Below, piece after piece: positions 29,936 to 39,246 of a stretch of 64,000 nucleotides of DNA. Numbering within the stretch: the first letter of the stretch is position 1; every line of letters starts with the position of its first letter. Where the stretch lies: assembly GCF_913057115.1 (NCBI RefSeq), contig NZ_CAJXNN010000019.1:1-64000 (forward strand), read 5' to 3'. The translations under genes were made by a program, and so were the position numbers. Below the pieces are notes generated by a model. The model searched no databases and was not told the DNA's origin. It was given only the letters and a program-made list of their open reading frames with translations. Source of the stretch: an uncultured Roseovarius sp. (GTDB lineage Bacteria; Pseudomonadota; Alphaproteobacteria; Rhodobacterales; Rhodobacteraceae).

Positions 29936-30034
29936 GCCGCGGGGGGCGGTGCGGGCGCGTGTCATGGACCGCTTCCCTTAACATCCCCTCGCCCCAGACC
30001 GGCCCGGGGTGTGGCCGGGGGAAGAGAAGTAGAA

Positions 30035-30304
30035 GTGAGCGTTACCCAGATTTTGGATGGATTGGAAGCGATGCCCGAAACCGGGGCCGAGGCCGATAGT
30101 GCCGCGCGCCTTGGGTTCCTGGAATGGGTTTTTGCCATGCCGGGGGCTGCGACGCCGCAGGCGGCACGGGATGCTCTGGCCACCGAGGCCGCACAGGAGG
30201 CCACGAGCCCGGCGGCGCGCGCCTTTGTTGAATTTCTGCAAGCGGCCTGCGTGCCGGTGCGCGGCGCAAGGGGCCGGGCGCGGCGGGGCCGGGTGCTGCA
30301 CTAA
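30035..30304 (+). CDS. Small unknown protein (89 aa, GTG start) downstream of the cobalamin riboswitch
   Basis: MSVTQILDGLEAMPETGAEADSAARLGFLEWVFAMPGAATPQAARDALATEAAQEATSPAARAFVEFLQAACVPVRGARGRARRGRVLH; only co-directional ORF before the convergent mrp gene. Confidence 0.6.
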   Translation: MSVTQILDGLEAMPETGAEADSAARLGFLEWVFAMPGAATPQAARDALATEAAQEATSPAARAFVEFLQAACVPVRGARGRARRGRVLH

Positions 30305-30314
30305 CCCCTTTGGA

Positions 30315-30361
30315 CCGAAATCTTTAAAAGATTTCGGTCCGATTTCTTTTCAAGAAATCGG
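30315..30361. repeat. Tandem double-hairpin intergenic repeat, copy 2
   Basis: CCGAAATCTTTAAAAGATTTCGG-TCCGATTTCTTTTCAAGAAATCGG; between convergent genes, like 22364-22411. Confidence 0.8.
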
Positions 30362-30364
30362 GCG

Positions 30365-31444
30365 CTAAGCCATTCCGCCTTGCACGAGCCTATCGGCCAG
30401 TTGGGCGTAGGCCTGAGCCATGGGGCTGTCGCCTGCGGCAATTGGTGTACCGGCATCCCCGGCCAGCCGGGTGTCGAGGTCGATGGGCAGGGCACCGAGA
30501 AAGGGGATGCCCAGTTTGTCGGATTCCGCCTGAACCCCGCCATGGCCGAAGATATGCGCCTCGTGTCCGCATTCGGGGCAGTGGAAGGTGGACATATTCT
30601 CGATCAGCCCGAGTACCGGGGTTTTCAGGGTGTTGAACATGTCCATCGCCTTGCGCGCATCCAGAAGCGCCACGTCTTGTGGCGTGGAGACCACCAGCGC
30701 GCCGGTGGGAGCGGATTTCTGGCATAGGGTCAATTGCACATCGCCGGTGCCGGGAGGCAGGTCGACGATCAGGACGTCCAATTCGCCCCAGTTCACCTGC
30801 GTCATCATCTGTTGCAGCGCCCCCATGAGCATGGGGCCGCGCCAGACCACGGCCTTGTCGGGGTCCAGCATCAGGCCGATGGACATCAGCGTGACGCCAT
30901 GGGCGTGCAGCGGTTCTATGATCTTGCCATCGGGGCTGGCCGGGCGCTGATTGACGCCCATCATGCGAGGTTGACTGGGGCCATAGATATCGGCATCCAG
31001 CAGGCCCACGCGGCGGCCTTGCTTGGCCAGCGCCACGGCGAGGTTCGAGGACACCGTGGATTTGCCGACGCCGCCCTTGCCCGAGGCCACGGCGAGAATC
31101 GAGCGGACCCCGGCAGGGCGCACCGGTTCGTTGCCGCCCTTGGGGTGGCCGCCGATCTTGAGGCTGGGGGCCTCTTTTTGGGGGGGCTGTTTGCCGCCGT
31201 CATGCGCCGTCAACGCCACGCTGGCGTGATCCACCCCCGGCACCGAGAGGGCGGCGCGTTCGGCGGCGGCGCGCAGCGGCTCCATTTGCTGCGCCATGGC
31301 GGGCGAGGGCGCCTCGATGACGAATCGGGCGGTTGCTCCCTCGATCGACAGGGCGCGCACCATGTCGCGCGAGACCAGATCGCCGCCGTCTGGCAGCTCC
31401 AGTTTTTTCAGTTCATCGAGAATCGCGTCGCGTGTCGCTGCCAT
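30365..31444 (-). CDS. Mrp/NBP35 (ApbC) family Fe-S carrier ATPase
   Basis: ILAVASGKGGVGKSTVSSNLAVALAKQGRRVGLLDADIYGPSQPRMMG; DVLIVDLPPGTGDVQLTLCQ; FHCPECGHEAHIFGHGG. Confidence 0.95.
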   Translation of the reverse strand: MAATRDAILDELKKLELPDGGDLVSRDMVRALSIEGATARFVIEAPSPAMAQQMEPLRAAAERAALSVPGVDHASVALTAHDGGKQPPQKEAPSLKIGGHPKGGNEPVRPAGVRSILAVASGKGGVGKSTVSSNLAVALAKQGRRVGLLDADIYGPSQPRMMGVNQRPASPDGKIIEPLHAHGVTLMSIGLMLDPDKAVVWRGPMLMGALQQMMTQVNWGELDVLIVDLPPGTGDVQLTLCQKSAPTGALVVSTPQDVALLDARKAMDMFNTLKTPVLGLIENMSTFHCPECGHEAHIFGHGGVQAESDKLGIPFLGALPIDLDTRLAGDAGTPIAAGDSPMAQAYAQLADRLVQGGMA

Positions 31445-31681
31445 TTTTGCCACCCCCTTCATCGCTTTGCCGCAATAGGTGGCAGCTTTGACACGGAGGG
31501 CAAGGGGGTGCGTAAAGATTGATGAAAAATTCACCTTATTGCTTAACGTTAGGTCAGCAATGCGTATGCATTTGCTGCATGGCAGCATTGAGAATTCGGG
31601 GATTGTGCAAGTGCAGCATTGGGTTATCTTTGGATCAACAAACGAAACGCGACGCACTTCGGTGCAAATGAGAATAAGACA

Positions 31682-31903
31682 ATGACCTTCGCACATGACA
31701 CCCGGGCCTCGAACGCGGCCCTCGCCCTCGAGATCAGCGCCGCTGTAAGCCAGTTCTTCCAGCGTATCGACGATTACCGCCTGTACCGCAAGACGCTGCA
31801 GACGCTTCGCGATCTGGATGACCGGACCTTGGCGGATCTTGGCCTGCACCGGTCGGGCCTGCGGGCGGAAGCGTTGAAAGCCACCTACGGCATCATGCGC
31901 TAA
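31682..31903 (+). CDS. DUF1127-domain small protein (CcaF1-like by context)
   Basis: 73 aa ending YRLYRKTLQTLRDLDDRTLADLGLHRSGLRAEALKATYG, a DUF1127 motif; followed by the CCTCCTCCC hairpin array. Confidence 0.88.
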   Translation: MTFAHDTRASNAALALEISAAVSQFFQRIDDYRLYRKTLQTLRDLDDRTLADLGLHRSGLRAEALKATYGIMR

Positions 31904-31916
31904 GGAAATTCGGAAT

Positions 31917-32119
31917 CGAATGTCTCTCTCCTCCTCCCTGAGGCATTCGTGAATGGCGGCGGCGCTCTCTCCTCCTCCCTGAGGGCCGCCGCCCAAAATA
32001 CCCCGGACCATCTTGAGGTCCGGACAAGATGAACGGCTGATCCTCTCCTCCTCCCTGGATCGGACGTGAAAAGAACGGCGGTGCTCTCCTCCTCCTCCCT
32101 GAGCGCCGCCGTTTTTTTG
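31917..32119 (+). ncRNA. Tandem array of four 'cuckoo'/CcsR-like anti-SD hairpin sRNAs
   Basis: Hairpins 31917-31949, 31955-31993, 32037-32063 and 32074-32113, each with CCTCCTCCC in the loop (31930, 31971, 32047, 32091); the last is a 13 bp stem followed by a T run to 32119. Confidence 0.85.
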
Positions 32120-32184
32120 TCTGCGCCGGGAACTTGACGCGCCGTGGCAGCGGTGGCTGAGTGGCGTCACACAAGGGGAGTCAA

Positions 32185-33477
32185 ATGATCATGGACAAAA
32201 CGTCACCGGAGGTTCGCGCAAAGATTGTTGCGGCTGTCGAGGCGGGATTCGAACGACAAGTTGAGTTCTTATCCGACTTCACGGCCATTCCCAGCGTGCG
32301 CCCCAATGAAGGTGCGGCTTTGGATTTCATGGCCGGGGCCTTGCGTGGGCGGGGTTGGGACGTGGACGACTGGACGGTTCGCGCCCATGACCTGCGTGAT
32401 GAACCGGGATTTGTCGATTGCGCGGGTGAGGTGCCGTCGGTGCGTTCGGTCGTGGGGACGATGGAGGGCGCGGGTGAAGGGCGCTCCTTGATCCTGCAAG
32501 GTCATTTGGACGTGGTGCCTGAAGGCCCTGAGGATATGTGGCAGACGCCGCCCTATGCGCCAAAACTGCGCGATGGCTGGATGTACGGGCGCGGTGCGGG
32601 TGACATGAAGGCGGGCAAGGTGGCTGCGCTTTTCGCGGTCGATGCCCTGCGCCGGGCAGGATATGCGCCCATGGGGCGGCTGCATTACCAATCGGTGGTC
32701 GAGGAAGAATCCTCGGGGCTTGGGGCCGTGGCGACACTGGCGCGCGGCTATCGCGCCGACTGCGCCTTTATTCCCGAGCCTACGGGCCTTGGGCTTGTGC
32801 GGGCGCAGGTCGGCGCGATCTGGTTTCGCCTCAAGGTCAGGGGGCGGCCCGCGCATGTGGCCTATGCCGGAACGGGATCGAGTGCCATAACGGCGGCGAT
32901 GCATCTGGTGAGTGCCTTGCAAGAGATGGAGGCCGCATGGAATGCCGAAGCCGCGATGCATCCTTTGTACAAGGGCGTAGAGCATCCGCTGAATTTCAAT
33001 GCCGGGATGATCAGGGGCGGTGACTGGACCTCGTCCTTGCCGGCGTGGTGCGATGTGGATTGCCGGATGGGCCTTTTGCCCGGCGATGACGTGGCCACGC
33101 GGAAGGCACAGATCGAGGCGGTGGTGGCCAAGGCCGCCGCCGAGCACCCGTTTTTGCGCGACACCCCGCCCGAGATTGTCTGGACCGGGTTTCAAGCTGA
33201 TGGCTTTACCCTTGAAGGGGCCGAGGCCCCCGAAGCGGTGTTGCGCGCAGCACATGAGGCGGCAACCGGGCAGGCGGGGCCGGAAGATCAGATTTGGACC
33301 GCCCTGACCGACACGCGGTTTTACGGGCTGTACCATGGCATCCCGGCGCTGTGCTATGGCCCCACGGCCGATGCGATCCATGGTTTTGACGAGCGGGTCG
33401 ATCTGGCTTCGGTCCAGCGCTGTACCGAGGTGATCGCGCTGTTCATCGCCGAATGGTGCGGATTGCGGGAGTCATGA
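32185..33477 (+). CDS. M20-family ArgE/DapE-type deacylase/peptidase
   Basis: LILQGHLDVVPEGPEDMWQTPPYAPKLRDGWMYGRGAGDMKAGKVA; VVEEESSGLGAVATL; start codon among 32185/32191 uncertain. Confidence 0.92.
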   Translation: MIMDKTSPEVRAKIVAAVEAGFERQVEFLSDFTAIPSVRPNEGAALDFMAGALRGRGWDVDDWTVRAHDLRDEPGFVDCAGEVPSVRSVVGTMEGAGEGRSLILQGHLDVVPEGPEDMWQTPPYAPKLRDGWMYGRGAGDMKAGKVAALFAVDALRRAGYAPMGRLHYQSVVEEESSGLGAVATLARGYRADCAFIPEPTGLGLVRAQVGAIWFRLKVRGRPAHVAYAGTGSSAITAAMHLVSALQEMEAAWNAEAAMHPLYKGVEHPLNFNAGMIRGGDWTSSLPAWCDVDCRMGLLPGDDVATRKAQIEAVVAKAAAEHPFLRDTPPEIVWTGFQADGFTLEGAEAPEAVLRAAHEAATGQAGPEDQIWTALTDTRFYGLYHGIPALCYGPTADAIHGFDERVDLASVQRCTEVIALFIAEWCGLRES

Positions 33478-33556
33478 GGCTCAAGGCGCGGTGATTTATC
33501 CCATTTGCCCCTGCGTGTGACAGGCTAATCTGGAGCCAATCGCAGATGGGGGAAAG

Positions 33557-34942
33557 ATGAACCAGCGCTTGATCTTGGCCATGATCCTTGGGCTGCTGCC
33601 CGGGATGCTTTGGGCGCATGCCTCGGAGCAGGGGTTTGTCCTGCTGTTGCCGACCGATGTCTATATCGGGGCGGGGGTGGCCAGTGTCGCACTGACGGTG
33701 GTTTTGCTCGCGGTTTTGCCGGCATGGGTGGCGGCACGGCTGTTTGCACCTTTGGCGGTTGTCGCGGTGCGGGGCCTGCCCCTGCGGCATGCGACAAGCC
33801 TGATGGCGACGCTGTTTCTGGCTTTTCTGGTCTGGCGCGGGGTCAGCGGATCGAATGATCCATCGGTCAATCCCCTGCCGCTGTTCGTCTGGACGGTGTT
33901 CTGGATCGGCTTGGTCTCGCTTCAGGGGGTGTTGGGCAATCACTGGCGCTGGACCAACCCGTGGACGGGCCTGGTGGCGCTTTTGGGGTGGGTGACGGGC
34001 AGTCGCGCGCCCATCCGCTACCCGCGCGTCTTGGGTCATGCGCCCGGCGTGGTGATTTTCCTGTGTTTTGCGGGGTTTTTGCTGGCTGATCCGGCACCGG
34101 CGGACCCCGACCGGCTTGCCTTGGCGGTGGGCGGCTATTGGTACCTGACACTGATGGGGGTGACGCTGTTTGGCCCGCGTTGGATGCTGCGGGCCGAGGC
34201 CTTGACCATTTTGATGCGCGCCTATGGACGCATGGGCCTTTTGGGCCGGGCGCGCGGGCGCTTGGCGGTGGGCCTTTGGGGCTGGCAGGTTCTCGCGCGG
34301 CCGCGGCCGGGGTTCGGCTTGGCGGTTTTCATCCTTTTGATGCTGGGGTCGGGCAGTTTCGACGGGCTGAACGAAACCTTCTGGTGGTTTGGTTTTCTGG
34401 GCATCAATCCGCTGGAATTTCCGGGCCGGTCGGTTGTGATCACCCAGAACCTTCTGGGGCTGATCGTGGCCAATGCGGCGCTTATCACCGCTTTTGCCGC
34501 CTGTCTTTGGCTGGGCGAACGGATCGCCGGCACCCGCCGCCCCTTGGGCGAGGTGTTTTGTCTTTATGCGCCCACCATTCTGCCCATCGCGCTGGGCTAT
34601 CACGTGGCGCATTACCTCACCTCTTTCATGGTGGATGGGCAATATGTGATCAAATTCCTGACCGACCCGATGGGCCAAGGCGCGGACCTGCTCAACCTTG
34701 GCACGTTTTATGTAACAACGGGGTTTTTCAACACGCCCGGCACGGTCAAGGTGATCTTTCTGACGCAGGCGGGGGCCGTGGTTGTAGGGCATGTGATCGC
34801 CATTCTGCTGGCTCATGCCTTGGCGGTGCGGGGCCATGGCAACAACTGGCGCGCGGTTTTGGGGCAGGCCCCCTTGGCGCTGTTCATGATTGCCTATACT
34901 TTCTTCGGGCTTTGGCTTTTGGCCTCGCCGCGCGGTGTGTGA
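33557..34942 (+). CDS. Multi-pass integral membrane protein, function unknown
   Basis: 461 aa with signal peptide and about ten TM segments; family not recognised. Confidence 0.7.
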   Translation: MNQRLILAMILGLLPGMLWAHASEQGFVLLLPTDVYIGAGVASVALTVVLLAVLPAWVAARLFAPLAVVAVRGLPLRHATSLMATLFLAFLVWRGVSGSNDPSVNPLPLFVWTVFWIGLVSLQGVLGNHWRWTNPWTGLVALLGWVTGSRAPIRYPRVLGHAPGVVIFLCFAGFLLADPAPADPDRLALAVGGYWYLTLMGVTLFGPRWMLRAEALTILMRAYGRMGLLGRARGRLAVGLWGWQVLARPRPGFGLAVFILLMLGSGSFDGLNETFWWFGFLGINPLEFPGRSVVITQNLLGLIVANAALITAFAACLWLGERIAGTRRPLGEVFCLYAPTILPIALGYHVAHYLTSFMVDGQYVIKFLTDPMGQGADLLNLGTFYVTTGFFNTPGTVKVIFLTQAGAVVVGHVIAILLAHALAVRGHGNNWRAVLGQAPLALFMIAYTFFGLWLLASPRGV

Positions 34943-35036
34943 GCCGGTAAAGCACTGGACAAGCAGAGCACGGCGGCGCACCATTGGTGCGACGGGGTGT
35001 GTGAGATACCCCTTTGACCACCAATGGAGGCGTCTT

Positions 35037-36344
35037 ATGACCACCAAAAGCCCCAGAACCCCGAGATCCGTAACATCGACCTCGCGCCGTGGCGCGCTCA
35101 AGACCCTTGCCGGGGGTGTGGCGGGAGCCGCCACCCTGCCGATGTGGGCGCGCTATGCCCAAGCGCAAAGTTCCGAGCCCATCAAGATCGGCTTTCAGGT
35201 CCACCGCACCGGCATCGGCGCGGCCTATGGACGGTGGTACGACCGCACCACGCAGGCGGCGGTGAAGCTGATCAACGAGGGCGGCGGCATCAATGGCCGC
35301 CCGGTCGAGATCGTGGCCGAGGATGACGGGACCGACCCCAAACGCGGTGCCGAAGTGGTCGAGAAATTCGCCACCCAGCACAACTGCGACATCGGCTTCG
35401 GCACGCTGTTCAGCCACGTCGTGATCGGCTCGGCGCCGCGTGCGGGGGAGTTGAAATTGCCCTATTTCGTGGTCTCCGAAGGCACGCATGTCTCGTCGGG
35501 GATGCTGAACCGCTATACCATGCAGCCGGGCATCACCGATGTGCGCAGTCAGGTGATTTCCATGGCGCCCTTCATCACCGAGAACCTTGGCAAGAAGGTC
35601 ACCATGATCTTCCCCGATTATGGCTTTGGTTATGATCACCGCGACAACCTTGCCCCGGCCATCGAGGCACAGGGCGGCGAGGTTGTGGCCAAGATCGCGA
35701 TTCCGCCCTCGGAGACCTCCTTCACCCGCTATTTCCCGAAAATCCCGCGCGAGACCGAGGTCGTCTATCACGTCATGGTGGGCCCCGGCGTTCTGACCTT
35801 CGTCAAGGAGTTGGGCGAGTTCTTTGGCGGGCAGGGGCCGGAGTTGTTCGGGTTCATCGACAGCCTTGAAGCGGTGGCGATCGACAGCCCCGGCTTGGAA
35901 TTCCTTGAAGGCAGCCATTTCTGGGAAGGCATGTGCCGCCACAGCCAGCCCGATGAAAGCGAGCACGAGGCGTTTTACCGCGAGGCCGTGGGGGTCGATT
36001 CGCGGGGCGCGTCGGTCAGCGACCCGACGGATGTCTCGACCTATGGGCATATGTTCGGTTGTTGGGAGACGCTGCATGTGGTCAAGGCGGGCATGGAGGC
36101 AGCGGGCTATCGCGGCCCTCAGGACCGTGCGGCCCTGATAGAGGCGGTGGAGGCCATGACTGACATGCCACTGAGCCAAGCGCATCCGCAGGGCGCCAAG
36201 CGCTTCAACGGCAAGACCCACCAAGTCTTTGGCCACCAGTATATCAGCAAGGTCGAAGGCGGGATGCTCAAGAAGGTGCATACGACTTCGATCGAGGACA
36301 CGCTCTATCCCGACGAAGTGGATTACACGACGCAATCCTTTTGA
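35037..36344 (+). CDS. Tat-exported periplasmic substrate-binding protein (branched-chain amino acid/amide type)
   Basis: SRRGALKTLAGGVAGAATLPMWARYAQAQ signal; EPIKIGFQVHRTGIGAAYGRWYDRTTQAAVKLINEGGGINGRPVEIVAEDDGTDPKRGAE typical Peripla_BP_6. Confidence 0.9.
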   Translation: MTTKSPRTPRSVTSTSRRGALKTLAGGVAGAATLPMWARYAQAQSSEPIKIGFQVHRTGIGAAYGRWYDRTTQAAVKLINEGGGINGRPVEIVAEDDGTDPKRGAEVVEKFATQHNCDIGFGTLFSHVVIGSAPRAGELKLPYFVVSEGTHVSSGMLNRYTMQPGITDVRSQVISMAPFITENLGKKVTMIFPDYGFGYDHRDNLAPAIEAQGGEVVAKIAIPPSETSFTRYFPKIPRETEVVYHVMVGPGVLTFVKELGEFFGGQGPELFGFIDSLEAVAIDSPGLEFLEGSHFWEGMCRHSQPDESEHEAFYREAVGVDSRGASVSDPTDVSTYGHMFGCWETLHVVKAGMEAAGYRGPQDRAALIEAVEAMTDMPLSQAHPQGAKRFNGKTHQVFGHQYISKVEGGMLKKVHTTSIEDTLYPDEVDYTTQSF

Positions 36345-36364
36345 TTGCTCTGGTTTGCAGGACA

Positions 36365-36397
36365 GGGGGCGCGATAGGTTTCGCGCCCCTTTTTTTG
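36365..36397 (+). terminator. Terminator downstream of the substrate-binding protein gene
   Basis: GGGCGCGATAGGTTTCGCGCCC-TTTTTTT. Confidence 0.8.
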
Positions 36398-36437
36398 TTT
36401 GTGCGGGTAGGGTGGGCTGACATCCGGCTGTGCGAGG

Positions 36438-36529
36438 CTAAAGCGTTCCGCCTTTTACCTGAGATATCAGCCAAAGGCGGAACGCGTGCAACGATTGAGC
36501 GTTGCGCTGCATTTCGCGAAACGCTTTAG
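36438..36529. repeat. Small palindromic element with CTAAAGCGTT...AACGCTTTAG ends
   Basis: 92 bp with 10 bp perfect terminal inverted repeats and internal hairpins (TTCCGCCTTT/AAAGGCGGAA; GCAACG/CGTTGC). Confidence 0.65.
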
Positions 36530-36538
36530 GTCAAGGCT

Positions 36539-36805
36539 ATGCTGATAACCATTCTGTGCATCTATCTGGCGGTCTATGGCTGCGCGCTTTTTGCCGCACG
36601 TCGTGGGCGTGGCACTGTATGGGCGCTTTATGCCGTGGCGGTGCTTGTGGTGCCCGCGCTCGGCGGAGGGGTGTTTTACATCGTCTACGCGCGGGTCGAC
36701 CCGGTGAATGCCGTGGGCTTTGCGCGCGCGGTGGTCGGACTGGGCGCCGCCTTGGCGCTGGTCGGCTATCCGCTCAGCCTGTGGCGCGCGCGACGGGGGC
36801 TTTAG
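36539..36805 (+). CDS. Small membrane protein (88 aa)
   Basis: Three hydrophobic segments; resembles phospholipase D N-terminal TM domains but weakly. Confidence 0.55.
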   Translation: MLITILCIYLAVYGCALFAARRGRGTVWALYAVAVLVVPALGGGVFYIVYARVDPVNAVGFARAVVGLGAALALVGYPLSLWRARRGL

Positions 36806-37749
36806 TCGATCACCACGTCGTCAACCGGGCGGCGTGGCGACGGGGCGTGATCCATGGCGGCGTGTCCCATGCGCAGCAGGATTTGCGGATAACCCGTTTT
36901 CCCGGCGAGCGCCTGCAACCTTGGGCGCAAGTGGATCACCTCGATCGGTTGGTTGAGATAGGAGGCCGCGAGTCCGGCCTTGACCCCCAGGAGAAGCAGG
37001 TGGTGGAGGGCCTGTCCCGTGGCCAGCCAATCGGCGGGGCTGTCGCCTTCGCTGCCCAGTACGGCCAGAAGGGGCGAGTGATCGGCCAGATCACTATCGC
37101 GTGCGGCCACGCCATCGCCCAGATCGAAGCGGCGCACAACCATGCGCGCGATTGGGATGGCAAGGCCGGGCAGGGTGAGGCCATCGCCTGCGCGACGTGG
37201 ATGCATCCATTGGGCCAGTTCCCGCCGCCAGCGCGGGTCGGCCCATTGCGCGGCGTCGCCTTCGGCCACGAGTTTCGCGGCGGCCTCGCGGGTTTCCTCG
37301 GTCTCAAGCGGGGCAAGCCATGCGCCTTCGCGCGCAGTTGCCGCTTGCAGGGTGGTCAAGCTGTCCGTGTCGACCGCCTGATCTGTGAAAGCCTTTCGCC
37401 AGGTCTGGCGCATGTCGATCACCGATGCGAGGTCACGGAGGTCCGGCTCGGCGGGGCCGTTGAACGCCAGATGCGCCAGCCGTTCCTCGCCCGGGCCATC
37501 GGGAAGTGGGCTGATGGCCGCGCCCAAACCCTCGGCGGCGGCGGCCACCCGCAGCCCGAAAAGCGCGCAGCCGCAGCTGATGGTCAACTCGCGATCTTCG
37601 GGGTCGGTGACCGGCAGGGCGCGGGTGCGATCGGCCAGCAGGTCGATCCCCTCGTCGGTTGGACGAAACAGCCAAGGCTGGCTGTTGTGGCTGGAGGGCG
37701 CGCGGATGGCGCGGGCGATCATGCGGTGTAGCTTGGCGTCATCGGTCAT
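36802..37749 (-). CDS. Nitroreductase-family (Acg-type) FMN protein
   Basis: AIRAPSSHNSQPWLFRPTDEGIDLLADRTRALPVTDPEDRELTISCGCALF motif. Confidence 0.8.
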   Translation of the reverse strand: MTDDAKLHRMIARAIRAPSSHNSQPWLFRPTDEGIDLLADRTRALPVTDPEDRELTISCGCALFGLRVAAAAEGLGAAISPLPDGPGEERLAHLAFNGPAEPDLRDLASVIDMRQTWRKAFTDQAVDTDSLTTLQAATAREGAWLAPLETEETREAAAKLVAEGDAAQWADPRWRRELAQWMHPRRAGDGLTLPGLAIPIARMVVRRFDLGDGVAARDSDLADHSPLLAVLGSEGDSPADWLATGQALHHLLLLGVKAGLAASYLNQPIEVIHLRPRLQALAGKTGYPQILLRMGHAAMDHAPSPRRPVDDVVID

Positions 37750-37830
37750 GGTGGGCCTTTTCCCGGTGAACATGGGGCCAAGGCTAGGGGCAGGGCGTGC
37801 GGTGCGCTTTGCGCGATGTCAAAGGGCGCG

Positions 37831-38355
37831 TCATTCGGTTGGGCGTTCCACCGTGGCCAGACCCAAGCGACGCGCGGCGGCCAGTGACAGGATGCCGGAA
37901 TCGAGGCCTTCGGGCTTCTGGTAGGCGCGCACGGCGGTGCGGGTGCGGGCATCCATCTGCCCCGTGACAGGGCCGCGGTAGAGCCCGCGTACCTTGAGCG
38001 CACGTTGCACGGAGGCCACGAAGTCAGGCGTCTGGACACTCGCGCAGGGGGTTTCGAACCATGTCACGCGGCGTTCCTGCACGATGGCCTGCCGGGTCTC
38101 GGTCTTGTAGATCGCCGGTTCTTCCACGGTGCCGTCATTCCGGACTTGCGCGGGCTGCAACAACACCTGTTCGGTGACGGTTTCGATCACGGCCGGCGTC
38201 ACATCCTTGCCCCAGCAGGTGCCGGGCGCGGCGCCCGGGGGCGCTTCTTGCAGGGTCTGGACGATCTCGGGTTCGTTCGGGCCGGTCAGGGGCAGGGAGC
38301 TTTGGCAGGCGCTCAGCACGGCCAGTAGCGGCAGAAGGACAAGGGGCGATTTCAT
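37831..38355 (-). CDS. Peptidoglycan-binding-domain lipoprotein
   Basis: Lipobox LLAVLSACQ; C-terminal VQRALKVRGLYRGPVTGQMDARTRTAVRAYQ PG_binding_1. Confidence 0.82.
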   Translation of the reverse strand: MKSPLVLLPLLAVLSACQSSLPLTGPNEPEIVQTLQEAPPGAAPGTCWGKDVTPAVIETVTEQVLLQPAQVRNDGTVEEPAIYKTETRQAIVQERRVTWFETPCASVQTPDFVASVQRALKVRGLYRGPVTGQMDARTRTAVRAYQKPEGLDSGILSLAAARRLGLATVERPTE

Positions 38356-38389
38356 ATGCTCGGGCCTCTGTGGGCGGTTTTGCGGCATA

Positions 38390-39245
<856 letters not shown>

Positions 39246-39246
<1 letters not shown>

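Noticed and set aside
31917-32119. CRISPR array interpretation of the CTCTCCTCCTCCCTGA repeats
   Set aside because: Repeats are short, spacing irregular, each lies in the loop of its own hairpin, and no cas genes are present.
31445-32170. N-terminal extension of the mrp ORF (to 32170)
   Set aside because: Extension is antisense to the DUF1127 gene and hairpin array; Mrp homology starts at MAATRDAILDELKKLELPDGG (31444).
33443-35134. 563-aa minus-strand ORF
   Set aside because: Antisense of a TM protein gene; Arg/Gln/Pro-rich composition, no recognisable domain.
34884-36335. 483-aa minus-strand ORF opposite the substrate-binding protein
   Set aside because: Antisense shadow ORF; plus strand has a Tat signal and Peripla_BP_6 fold.
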